Source of the DNA: Chloroflexota bacterium
GTDB taxonomy: Bacteria; Chloroflexota; Anaerolineae; Aggregatilineales; J027
Assembly: GCA_022616515.1 (NCBI GenBank)
Contig: JAKEEQ010000433.1
Span: 1 to 33,416, forward strand
Length of the DNA: 33,416 bases
Direction: 5' to 3'
Positions within the stretch are counted from its first letter, which is position 1, and every line of letters begins with the position of its first letter. Shown in pieces: positions 7,579-14,756 of this stretch. The notes under the pieces were generated by a model, which saw nothing but the letters and a program-made list of their open reading frames with translations, was not told the DNA's origin and did no database searches. A program made the translations under genes and the position numbers.

Positions 7579-7944
7579 TTAAAGGGATAAGACCAGGATA
7601 CAGGCGAGGACGGCCAGAAGGACCATACCGACCAATGCTACCCCGCCGTAGAGCATTGCCTGATTGGCGCTGCGTGCACGCCGTCGATTAATTTTGTCCA
7701 AAGCCCGTTTGGCCTGTTGGTTTGCTGGATTGGATTTGACAGCGTTTTCCAGATACCGTTTACGCTGTTCGGGGTCATCCTGAACAGATGCCAGCCAGAA
7801 CCAGGCGACATCATTACGTTTATCCTGTTGGAGCACCTGTTGCAGCATTACCCTGGCACCCTCTTTGTTGCCCTGTCTGGCGCTTTCAATTCCCATACGT
7901 AGTAGTTGGTCAACACTGGTGCCGCTACCTGAGAAGTTTGCCAT
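7579..7944 (-). CDS. Tail-anchored TPR protein
   Basis: 121 residues: a TPR-type module (residues 10-85; ARVMLQQVLQQDKRNDVAWFWLASV then LENAVKSNPANQQAKRALDKI), a basic patch (NRRRARS) and a C-terminal membrane helix (YGGVALVGMVLLAVLACILVLSL) that ends the protein. The positive patch before the helix predicts that the TPR part faces the cytoplasm. It matches the first 85 residues of both propeller proteins downstream and looks like the same module without stalk and propeller. First gene of the operon, with an extended -10 element about 43 bp upstream. Confidence 0.8.
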   Translation of the reverse strand: MANFSGSGTSVDQLLRMGIESARQGNKEGARVMLQQVLQQDKRNDVAWFWLASVQDDPEQRKRYLENAVKSNPANQQAKRALDKINRRRARSANQAMLYGGVALVGMVLLAVLACILVLSL

Positions 7945-7986
7945 TGTCCCACGCCTTTCGTCAGTCGTGCAGTGTTACTCACGAGT

Positions 7987-7995
7987 AGTATAGCA
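7987..7995 (-). promoter_or_regulatory. Candidate extended -10 promoter of the TPR/propeller operon
   Basis: On the minus strand TGCTATACT carries an extended -10 (TGn) followed by TATACT. Transcription would start near 7980, leaving a leader of about 36 nt to the ATG at 7944. No good -35 is present, as is usual for extended -10 promoters. It is the only plausible element in the 75-bp gap between the CPBP gene and this operon. Confidence 0.4.
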
Positions 7996-8019
7996 CACGG
8001 CACAAATTGCCACACCCTT

Positions 8020-9153
8020 CTAGCCATTCGCGAACAAAGCTAAAGCCAATTGTATAAAATTATAGACAAAATGAGCCGAAATCGCGGCCCACAGATTGAA
8101 AGCTTCACGTAACCAGCCGAGGGCAAGTGCAACCACGAAGATAATAAGAGTCGCCGGGGTAAGCGTATATTGAATATGTACTGCCGTAAACAATAATGCG
8201 GTGGCCCACAAACCAAAAACGGGTTGGAGCGCACCTCGAAACGCAATTTCCTCGCCAATGGCGGCGGCAAATGCCACTGCAAAGACAATGCCCCAGCTAT
8301 TAATGCTTTCGGCAATGGCTTCGGTGGCTTCGGTCTGGGCTTCAAAGGTTTCGGGAGAAACCAGAAGTGACCAGATGAACGCGATGAAACCAGCAGCCAT
8401 AAACATCACGACACCCATACCGGCCCCTGCCAGCAACGATTCTAGCAGTGGCGGCAGAATACCCATTCTGGATTTAGGCGCAACAAAGCCGAGGCGTGTC
8501 ATAACTTCCGGCCAGGAACGACGCAGGAACAGCCCGACACCTAACAGGGGAACAATGACCTGTGGCAGGAAATTGATGGCAAGAGACTCTAGCGTGATGC
8601 GAGATGTTTCGGCCAGCCCTTCCAATCCACCGCCCAGTACAAAGTTCCCAAGCTGTGTACCAAGTAAAAACACGGCGATGACGAGGGCCAGCATATGCAC
8701 CGTGTTAGCAGGATCGAAGCCTCGTAAGCCCGGCGCATTGGGGTCGGTCGGCAAATAAACTCCGGCATGTTTTTCGACGGAACTGGGGTCCTGGCGTTTC
8801 GGGAAGAAACGCGCCAGCCAGGTTCGCACGTCATACAACAGCAACGCCGCCGCAACACTTGATGTAATAAAAAAAATAATAAAAGACAGAAGCGCATCGT
8901 CTGGATTAACCTCGGGTACATCAAGGGTCTCGCGCATATCATCAGATAGGGTCGAAATCCAGAGTGTCATTCCACTTATCAACACCAATATTGAGCTTGT
9001 CAGCAGCAAAATAAACTGAACGACCCGGTGCATACGCCGTTCTTGCAAAGCGTAATTTGCCGCAATCGTCAAAAACGATAACACAACCAGTATGATGATT
9101 CCTTCAAATATCACAATCCACCACGCGAACGTATAATCTGACCAGTAATCCAT
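8020..9153 (-). CDS. CPBP family intramembrane metalloprotease
   Basis: 377 residues with about eight to nine hydrophobic segments. The C-terminal third carries the CPBP (Abi/Rce1-like) motifs: GEEIAFRG (motif EExxxR, near residue 300), FTAVH (FxxxH) and AHFVYN (HxxxN/D), which supply the metal-binding Glu and His residues of these membrane-embedded proteases. Family roles include prenyl-protein processing and bacteriocin self-protection; the substrate here is unknown. The N-terminal half has four helices outside the core domain. ATG 9153 follows GGAAG with a 5-nt spacer and overlaps the 3' end of the SDR gene by 43 nt, so coupling is likely. Confidence 0.88.
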   Translation of the reverse strand: MDYWSDYTFAWWIVIFEGIIILVVLSFLTIAANYALQERRMHRVVQFILLLTSSILVLISGMTLWISTLSDDMRETLDVPEVNPDDALLSFIIFFITSSVAAALLLYDVRTWLARFFPKRQDPSSVEKHAGVYLPTDPNAPGLRGFDPANTVHMLALVIAVFLLGTQLGNFVLGGGLEGLAETSRITLESLAINFLPQVIVPLLGVGLFLRRSWPEVMTRLGFVAPKSRMGILPPLLESLLAGAGMGVVMFMAAGFIAFIWSLLVSPETFEAQTEATEAIAESINSWGIVFAVAFAAAIGEEIAFRGALQPVFGLWATALLFTAVHIQYTLTPATLIIFVVALALGWLREAFNLWAAISAHFVYNFIQLALALFANG

Positions 9154-9884
9154 GCGGCTTCCGGTGAAGCCAGAAATAGAACCAGACGAGCCGCATCATC
9201 TGGGCTGCCAACACGCCCCAACGGTGCTGCTGACCTCAATTGTTCATGCAACTCATCCGACATCCAGCCTGTGTCAGTAGGACCGGGGTCAACGGCGTTA
9301 ACGGTGATGCCGCGACCCATGACCTCTGCACTCAAACTTATTGTGAAAGCATCAATAGCCCCTTTGGAAGCTGCATAGGCCAGATTGCCCGGCATCGGCG
9401 CATATCCCTGACCGGATGTCAGATTGATGATACGACCACCCTCCTGCCCCGTCCAGTGTTGAACGAACTGCTGGCTCATTAGAATCGTACCTGTTACATT
9501 AACCGATAGGTGAGCATTCAAGATACTACTATTTATCGCAAGAATATCAACATCGACCGAGTAGGCTGCATTGTTAACGAGAATATCAATCTGTCTGAAA
9601 AAATCTATGGCTGTTTTAAAAACAATGGCTGGTGATGCCGGATCGGAAAGGTCAATTTCAATACCCTGTGCAGCCACCCCAAGTGCGCGAAGATCTTGTA
9701 GAATTTGGCCCGGTTCATTTGGAGAGACGCCCCAGGGCATTTCTTGATCAAAGGGGCGATAGTAGGTTGTGAAGATAGATGCGCCTGCGGCTGCCAGTCG
9801 TGTAGCGATAGCCTTTCCAATTCCAATTGAACGGGTAACGCCGGTGACAATGGCAACTTTGCCGGAAAGTGGCTCATTCGACAT
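9111..9884 (-). CDS. SDR family oxidoreductase
   Basis: 257 residues from ATG 9884 (MSNEPLSGKVAIVTG). The ORF track extends 24 codons upstream into the DUF952 gene and is rejected because that N-terminus is not SDR-like. Classical short-chain dehydrogenase features are: cofactor loop TGVTRSIGIG, NNAA, the catalytic Ser in INLTSGQGY, YAASK with catalytic Tyr and Lys, and VDPGPTDTGWM after the active site. The C-terminus ITGQIIRSRGGL is the usual dimer-side end. It is probably an NAD(P)-dependent dehydrogenase or reductase of the 3-oxoacyl reductase-like group; the substrate cannot be told. It overlaps DUF952 upstream by 11 nt and the CPBP gene downstream. Confidence 0.88.
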   Translation of the reverse strand: MSNEPLSGKVAIVTGVTRSIGIGKAIATRLAAAGASIFTTYYRPFDQEMPWGVSPNEPGQILQDLRALGVAAQGIEIDLSDPASPAIVFKTAIDFFRQIDILVNNAAYSVDVDILAINSSILNAHLSVNVTGTILMSQQFVQHWTGQEGGRIINLTSGQGYAPMPGNLAYAASKGAIDAFTISLSAEVMGRGITVNAVDPGPTDTGWMSDELHEQLRSAAPLGRVGSPDDAARLVLFLASPEAAWITGQIIRSRGGL

Positions 9885-10221
9885 CGGCAATGCGGTCAGG
9901 CAGACTGAACTTGCCATCTTTATCGGGAGGGAAATCGATGACCTGTAACACAGCATCCATATTTAGGGGACCATATAGATGTGGAAAATGGTCACCGTCC
10001 GAGGGTTCGTAACGTAAGGGTGACCTGACGCGCTCTGTGTCGACGAGTAGGAGGACAAGACCTACCTGAGCCTTATATAAACGCTCCGCGACCTCAAGAA
10101 GTTGAGCAGGCAAACAAAAGTGAATATACCCCTCTGTTTGAAGTGTGTCGCCCTCATAACTGCCGGAGAGTTGGGCTTTTTCCCACTCTTCGCGAGGCGT
10201 TATATGTACTATCATTGCCAT
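9874..10221 (-). CDS. DUF952 domain-containing protein
   Basis: 115 residues matching the DUF952 family across the whole length: an N-terminal IVHITPREEWEKA, the central GYIHFCLPAQLLEVAERLY, LLLVDTERVRSPLRYE and the signature FPHLYGPLNMDAV. Members are small cytoplasmic proteins of unknown biochemistry related to the ADP-ribosyltransferase-like/Tpt1 fold superfamily by some analyses, which I cannot check here. ATG 10221 has AGGA about 12 nt upstream; a second ATG lies two codons in. It is the first gene of a three-gene minus-strand set (DUF952, SDR, CPBP) and is divergent from the EthD-like gene. Confidence 0.82.
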   Translation of the reverse strand: MAMIVHITPREEWEKAQLSGSYEGDTLQTEGYIHFCLPAQLLEVAERLYKAQVGLVLLLVDTERVRSPLRYEPSDGDHFPHLYGPLNMDAVLQVIDFPPDKDGKFSLPDRIADVE

Positions 10222-10343
10222 AATATTCGTTTTCCTGAGCTAAACTCTGTGTAACATAATATAAGTCTATCAGAGGATTTGGTTCTGACAAATTTCGCTG
10301 TTGCGCCAAGCCAACGGTGTTATGAATACTGCCGGGAGAAATC

Positions 10344-10664
10344 ATGGTCAAACTGGTCATTTTGTATAAGCACCCTAAAGATGAAGATGCTTTTGAGCAG
10401 GGATATGTCAACAGTCTGGCGCTGTTGGAGAAGATGCCGGGTATTATTCGCCAGCAGGCAAATATAGTGCTGGGTAATCCCGAAGGCCGTTCGCCATACT
10501 ATCGAATTTTAGAACTCTATTTCGATTCATATGATAATCTAGATGCCGCACTGCGCTCTCCCGAAGGCGTTGCGGCAGGTCGGCTGTTGATGAGCTTTGC
10601 GGGCGATCTGGTTGAACTGCTATTTGTTGATGTTTTTGAAGATGACTTGTCGAAAGAAACGTAA
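10344..10664 (+). CDS. EthD family protein
   Basis: 106 residues of the EthD-type dimeric alpha/beta-barrel fold: MVKLVILYKHPKDEDAF at the N-terminus, GYVNSLALLEKMPGI, and a C-terminal half (YYRILELYFDSYDNLDAALRSPEGVAAGRLL) with the common F.s.e.l.aal.speg..a...l pattern. EthD-like proteins are small and often act in degradation of ethers or aromatic compounds, or as accessory proteins; the role here is unknown. ATG 10344 has GGGAG with a 6-nt spacer. It stops 3 nt before tmk, so the two are likely cotranscribed. Confidence 0.75.
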   Translation: MVKLVILYKHPKDEDAFEQGYVNSLALLEKMPGIIRQQANIVLGNPEGRSPYYRILELYFDSYDNLDAALRSPEGVAAGRLLMSFAGDLVELLFVDVFEDDLSKET

Positions 10665-10667
10665 TTT

Positions 10668-11294
10668 ATGTTTATAACATTTGAAGGTCTTGACGGCAGC
10701 GGAAAGACGACTCAAATCCAGCTTCTGACAGCATTTTTGCGCAATCAGGGATACGATGTTGTCGCGACCCGCGAACCGGGTGGAACGGCCATTGGCGACC
10801 AAATCCGGGAAATATTGCACAGTCTAAAAAATGATGAAATGCATCCTCGTACCGAACTGCTGCTGTACACGGCTTCCAGAGCACAGTTGATTGAACAGGT
10901 CATCAAGCCGCACCTACAAGCCAACGCGATTGTTTTAAGTGACCGTTTTGTTGATTCAACACTGGCTTATCAGGGATACGGTCACCGGCTGGACCTCAAT
11001 GTGCTGCGAACAATTCTGAACTTCGCTACCGGCGGGCTAACTCCAGACGTGACAATCTACATGGATATTTCGGTTGAGGAAGGGTTGAAACGGCGGCGCA
11101 GGGCAGCGGATGATGGCGAAGAATGGAACCGGCTGGATGCGCTGGCACTTGCGTTTCATAAACGGGTTTACGCTGGTTACCAAATTTTAGTGGCGGAAGA
11201 ACCGGAACGCTGGGTTCAGATTGCTGCGTTGGGATCGGAAGTCGAAATCCACCAGCAAATCCGAGATGCTCTGTTGCCACGGCTTAAGCAGTAG
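10668..11294 (+). CDS. tmk: Thymidylate kinase
   Basis: 208 residues, normal length. It phosphorylates dTMP to dTDP with ATP in the cytoplasm. Motifs: P-loop FEGLDGSGKTTQ at the N-terminus, TREPGGTAIG (the DRX-type dTMP-binding segment), DRFVDSTLAYQGYG, and an Arg-rich lid (KRRRRAADDGEEWNRLD). ATG 10668 comes 3 nt after the EthD-like stop; the Shine-Dalgarno would be inside the end of that gene (weak). The last 11 nt overlap the 3' end of convergent dnaA, so there is no terminator space between the two. Confidence 0.95.
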   Translation: MFITFEGLDGSGKTTQIQLLTAFLRNQGYDVVATREPGGTAIGDQIREILHSLKNDEMHPRTELLLYTASRAQLIEQVIKPHLQANAIVLSDRFVDSTLAYQGYGHRLDLNVLRTILNFATGGLTPDVTIYMDISVEEGLKRRRRAADDGEEWNRLDALALAFHKRVYAGYQILVAEEPERWVQIAALGSEVEIHQQIRDALLPRLKQ

Positions 11295-12666
11295 CCGAGT
11301 ACATTCTCTCGCAGATAGCTCTAACTTTCTCACGCAGTTCAGGGTCGTCTTCTAGCTGGCTTGCAATCTTATTGTAGCTGTAGAGCACCGTACTGTGATT
11401 GCGCCCCAGCGCATCGCCGATTTCGGGCAGGGATGCATCGGTTTCTTCACGGGCAATATAGATAGCGAGATGGCGGGCGTTGACGACATCGCGGTTGCGA
11501 CTCTTGCCTACGAGGTCGCTCAAACTGAGCTGGCAGCAGCGGGCAGTAGCTTCGATCACGTCCGAAACCCGCAAACGCCGCTTCATGGTAGACATATCGC
11601 GCGGCTCACGTCCCTGCCGCAAAATACGTTCGGCCATATCAAGGGTCAGGCCAGTTCCCATAAGTGTCGAATAGGCCAGTACCTGAGTCAGTGTGCCTTC
11701 GAGGTCGCGCACATTGCCTTCGATGTACTCAGCGATGAGTTCTGCGATCTCAAAGGGCAGCCACTGGCCCTGCATCTCGGCCTTATCAGTCAAAATTGCC
11801 AGGCGCGTTGCGAATTCAGGCGGCTGAATATCGACCAGTAAGCCCCATATAAAGCGGGAACGCAGCCGTTCGCCAAGCGCAGCAATATCTTCGGGGTGGC
11901 GGTCGGAGGCAAGGACGATTTGTTTGCCCTGACTGTGCAGAGCATTGAAAGTGTGGAAAAACTCTTCCTGAATATTGCCCTTATTTGCCAGAAACTGGAT
12001 GTCATCAATTAGCAGAATATCGAGATTGCGATAGGTATCCCGAAAATCAATGGTCGCTTTGTGGCGAATTGACTCGACTAAATGATTGGTGAACTGTTCG
12101 GCAGTGGTATACAGTACTTTGTAACCCTGCGAGTCGAGTTTATGCCCAATAGCATGCAGCAGGTGAGTCTTACCCAGTCCCGAATCGCCATAAATGAACA
12201 ATGGATTATATGTTTCAGCCGGACGCTCGCTGATGGCCTGTGCTGCGGCAAAGGCGAGTTGATTGCTGGCCCCCACAACAAATGTGTCGAAAGAGTAATT
12301 GGCGTTCAGCCGGGGATTCCAATCACGATTCTCTTCAACATATTCTCTGGCAGCAGGTTCAATTCCGCCGAATTCGGATGTTCCTATCGGATTCGCTGTA
12401 ATTGGATGTTCGGGAATGTAGGGATTGGAGACAACAAATTCAATGTCGATAGGCTGGCGGAAGATACCACTCAAGGTGTGTTTAACCGACCGATATAGCC
12501 GCTTTTCCAGCCAATCCTTGATATATGCGTTGCGTACACTGAGCGTGAAGACACCATTGTGGAATGCGACAAATTCGCAGTCGCGAACCCACGTATCATA
12601 GGTAGCACGATGCAACTGCACTCGCAATTGGCCTTGCGTTGCTCGCCATGCATCCTGGGGTTTCAT
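11284..12666 (-). CDS. dnaA: Chromosomal replication initiator protein DnaA
   Basis: 460 residues from ATG 12666 (MKPQDAWRATQGQL), preceded by GTGGAGACGA; the ORF track adds ten codons upstream without a better ribosome site. Domain I (residues 1-80) has the YDTWVRDCEFVAF pattern. A variable domain II (about 80-125) follows. The AAA+ domain III begins at NYSFDTFVVGASNQLA and carries Walker A GDSGLGKTH (about 160), Walker B ILLIDDIQFL and NVRDLEGTL. Domain IV carries the DNA-binding signature EIGDALGRNHSTVLYSYNKI near the C-terminus. No dnaN or recF neighbour is present on either side; dnaA stands divergent from spoVS across a 527-bp spacer and convergent with tmk. It binds DnaA boxes and opens oriC. 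Confidence 0.96.
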   Translation of the reverse strand: MKPQDAWRATQGQLRVQLHRATYDTWVRDCEFVAFHNGVFTLSVRNAYIKDWLEKRLYRSVKHTLSGIFRQPIDIEFVVSNPYIPEHPITANPIGTSEFGGIEPAAREYVEENRDWNPRLNANYSFDTFVVGASNQLAFAAAQAISERPAETYNPLFIYGDSGLGKTHLLHAIGHKLDSQGYKVLYTTAEQFTNHLVESIRHKATIDFRDTYRNLDILLIDDIQFLANKGNIQEEFFHTFNALHSQGKQIVLASDRHPEDIAALGERLRSRFIWGLLVDIQPPEFATRLAILTDKAEMQGQWLPFEIAELIAEYIEGNVRDLEGTLTQVLAYSTLMGTGLTLDMAERILRQGREPRDMSTMKRRLRVSDVIEATARCCQLSLSDLVGKSRNRDVVNARHLAIYIAREETDASLPEIGDALGRNHSTVLYSYNKIASQLEDDPELREKVRAICERMYSATA

Positions 12667-13193
12667 TCGTCTCCACACTCTCTGTAAAAAAATCATCCAC
12701 GGACAAGATATATAACAAACATCATCTACTCTGGCATGCGGCTCTCATCGCACACTGGTGGGCGTGGATTTATACGGCTAAATTCCGTTGTCTCATTGTG
12801 GTCCCGGATACTTTGCGAAGGTCATCTTTTATCCATTGCGTAGGAGTTAATCAATGGAATTGGAAATTGGGTCCCACAATTTCGAAGGTTCAGATATTGT
12901 AGCAATGTCACCTTGAAGACTCAACTAAATCGAGAACTTTTAAGGTTTGGAAAAATACAACCTGTAGAAAGTGACGTTTGGACCATGTTTTTTGTTGTTA
13001 AAAGATATAATATATATATATGTTGGAGGTAGATGTCACTTCCGAAATTTTAAGGAAATAGTCGGAGATAGCTCTATCAGTCCATATTATATATTGTTGC
13101 GGGGATAGTTAATGCATGTTTGGTGCGTTAACGGCTAACAAACATTAACGACGTACCATTGCACGTCTACTGAGCAGTCAGGGGTTTAACATA
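12667..13193. other. AT-rich intergenic spacer upstream of dnaA (possible oriC or dnaA control region)
   Basis: 527 bp without a plausible gene. It contains a very AT-rich core (about 12986-13022, including TATAATATATATATATG), flanked by an inverted pair AAGTGAC (12969-) and GTCACTT (13034-). The 10-mer TAACAAACAT occurs at 12713 and again at 13136. Only imperfect DnaA-box-like words are seen: TCATCCACG at 12693, AAATCCACG on the minus strand at about 12764-12772, and TTATCCATT at 12829. Several TTAAC words precede spoVS. The position beside dnaA and the AT-rich tract suit an origin, but consensus TTATCCACA boxes are absent, so this is a weak call. dnaA and spoVS promoters must also lie here. 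Confidence 0.35.
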
Positions 13194-13514
13194 ATGTCAT
13201 TACAACACACAAAACCATCTACATCGGAGGGAACTGCCGACATCATCAAAGTATCTGCCGGTTCGCGTTCCACTGCCGTTGCTGGTGCCATCGCTGGCGT
13301 CATTCGACAGTACCATCATGCCGAAGTTCAAGCCATTGGAGCCGGAGCCGTCTATCAAGCGGTGAAGGCCATTGCGATTGCCCGTAAATATCTTTCGCAT
13401 GAAGTTGGTATAATGACCGTGCCCGTTTTTACTGATGTCATGATTGAAGGTCAGGAAAGAACGGCAATCCGCTTTATCGTAGAAGAACGCACTGTCTTTG
13501 ACAGCGAGGAGTAA
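13194..13514 (+). CDS. spoVS: Stage V sporulation protein S (SpoVS family)
   Basis: 106 residues; the core (about 15-100) is the SpoVS/Alba-like fold: IIKVSAGSRSTAVAGAIAGVIR, EVQAIGAGAVYQAVKAIAIARKYL, and the strands DVMIEGQERTAIRFIVE. In Bacillus, SpoVS affects septation and spore coat assembly. It is also present in many non-sporulating phyla such as Chloroflexota and Deinococcota, where a nucleic-acid-linked regulatory role is supposed. The ATG at 13194 follows AGGGG by about 9 nt. Its stop is immediately next to the ATG of the PHP gene, so the pair is very likely an operon. Confidence 0.92.
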   Translation: MSLQHTKPSTSEGTADIIKVSAGSRSTAVAGAIAGVIRQYHHAEVQAIGAGAVYQAVKAIAIARKYLSHEVGIMTVPVFTDVMIEGQERTAIRFIVEERTVFDSEE

Positions 13515-14348
13515 ATGGCAAAAATCGATCTTCATATGCACTCGACCGCTTCTGATGGGGTTTACTCACCATCAGAACTCGTTCGCATTGCTCTTGAGCG
13601 TGGATTGAGCGTAATTGCCCTGACAGACCATGATAGTCTGGAGGGAGTTCCAGAAGCACTTGCCGCCGCAGAAGACACCGGTCTTACTGTGATCGCAGGT
13701 CTGGAATTGGGCTGTGAGAACGGCCCCCGTGACGTTCATGTGCTGGGTTATGGATTGGATCCGTATGACGAGGAACTCCGCAACAAACTCGCTGAAATGC
13801 GAGACTATCGTGAACATCGTGCCGAGCGAATTGTTGAGAAACTCAATAGTCTCGGTATCCCTGTAACATACGAACGGATCTGTGAAATTGCCGGTGAGGG
13901 CGTTATTGCGCGTCCCCATATCGCCAAAGCAATGATTGAAGTAGGCGCTGTAGCCGATTACCAGGAAGCCTTCGATAAATACATTCACAACGATGGTCCT
14001 GCATATGTACCGCGTCTCCGCCTCAGCCCTGAGGATGGTATTAATCTCATTCATCAGGCTGGCGGAGTGGCGATTGTTGCGCACCCGTGCCGGTATGCTG
14101 ATCCCATTGGCGTTGTGAGAGAATTTGCGGGTCACGGTGTAGATGGGGTAGAAATATTCTATCCCGACAACCCGCCGCAACTCCGCAATGAATTGAACGA
14201 AGTCGCCGATGAATTGGGACTTATCAAGACAGGTGGGTGCGATTTTCATAGACCGGGTCCAAACGGTGACCTGCTTATGGGTTGTGAGGACGTTCCGCAG
14301 AATGCTGTAGACTCAATTTTGGCACGTGCCGAACGTTATCGCGTTTAG
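13515..14348 (+). CDS. PHP domain phosphoesterase (YciV/TrpH-like)
   Basis: 277 residues. Polymerase-and-histidinol-phosphatase metal ligands are all present: DLHMHSTASDG (N-terminal HxH), ALTDHDS, the GLELGC Glu, ARPHIAKAM, VAHPCRYAD and GGCDFHRPGP. The length and the HPxRY and CDFH blocks fit the YciV/TrpH group, whose studied members hydrolyse 3',5'-nucleoside bisphosphates or trim short RNA and DNA from the 5' end. A cytoplasmic, metal-dependent hydrolase is predicted. It starts directly after spoVS, with GAGGAG inside the end of that gene as ribosome binding site. The exact substrate is uncertain. Confidence 0.88.
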   Translation: MAKIDLHMHSTASDGVYSPSELVRIALERGLSVIALTDHDSLEGVPEALAAAEDTGLTVIAGLELGCENGPRDVHVLGYGLDPYDEELRNKLAEMRDYREHRAERIVEKLNSLGIPVTYERICEIAGEGVIARPHIAKAMIEVGAVADYQEAFDKYIHNDGPAYVPRLRLSPEDGINLIHQAGGVAIVAHPCRYADPIGVVREFAGHGVDGVEIFYPDNPPQLRNELNEVADELGLIKTGGCDFHRPGPNGDLLMGCEDVPQNAVDSILARAERYRV

Positions 14349-14367
14349 AAACGGAAGAACAGTTGCC

Positions 14368-14745
14368 ATGCAGATTTTCATCAGTTATGCCTTGACCGAT
14401 CACGATTTTGCTGAATATCTCGCAGAACGTCTTGGTCAGATGGGAGTGCCCATTGCGTGGGCGCATCCAGAAGATGAACCTTCTGCATGGCAAACTGCTT
14501 TTGAAAATTCACATATTGTGATTGTCGTGCTGAGTCCGCAGGCACTCGAAGATTCAAATGTCAACAACGATTGGCGTCAGGCCCTTGAAACGCGCCGCCC
14601 GCTGCTTCCTGCATTCATTGAAACATGTTTTCCCGACTTGCCCGTCAATAAGTACGCAGATTTTACCGGCGATCTTGATCGCGGATTTAATCGGCTGATG
14701 CATTTACTGTTTGATCAAGCCGCTCGTCTCCGAAACCGCTTCTAG
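14368..14745 (+). CDS. TIR domain-containing protein
   Basis: 125 residues from ATG 14368 (MQIFISYALTDHDFAEYL), with GGAAGAA about 9 nt upstream. The ORF track uses a GTG inside the PHP gene, which adds residues unlike TIR proteins. TIR features: FISYALTDHDFAEYLAERL (box 1), HIVIVVLSPQALEDS, then SNVNNDWRQALETRRPLLP. In catalytic TIR NADases a Glu stands in this last block (as in NVKREVxYAL); in my alignment the position is Asp (NNDW), so NAD cleavage is uncertain. The whole protein is a single TIR domain with no fused sensor or effector. It stands 19 nt behind the PHP gene and may belong to the spoVS operon. Confidence 0.8.
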   Translation: MQIFISYALTDHDFAEYLAERLGQMGVPIAWAHPEDEPSAWQTAFENSHIVIVVLSPQALEDSNVNNDWRQALETRRPLLPAFIETCFPDLPVNKYADFTGDLDRGFNRLMHLLFDQAARLRNRF

Positions 14746-14756
14746 CGGTGTTTCCC

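Noticed and set aside
9885-9956. N-terminal extension of the SDR gene in the ORF track
   Set aside because: It lies inside the DUF952 gene and does not resemble SDR sequence; ATG 9884 just before SGKVAIVTG gives the normal family length.
12693-12837. DnaA-box-like words as proof of oriC
   Set aside because: Only three imperfect matches (two or three mismatches each) were found, not a cluster of consensus boxes; kept as a weak candidate only.
13572-14249. 225-aa minus-strand ORF opposite the PHP gene
   Set aside because: It lies entirely inside the PHP gene, whose metal-binding motifs are complete; the antisense frame has no recognisable domain.
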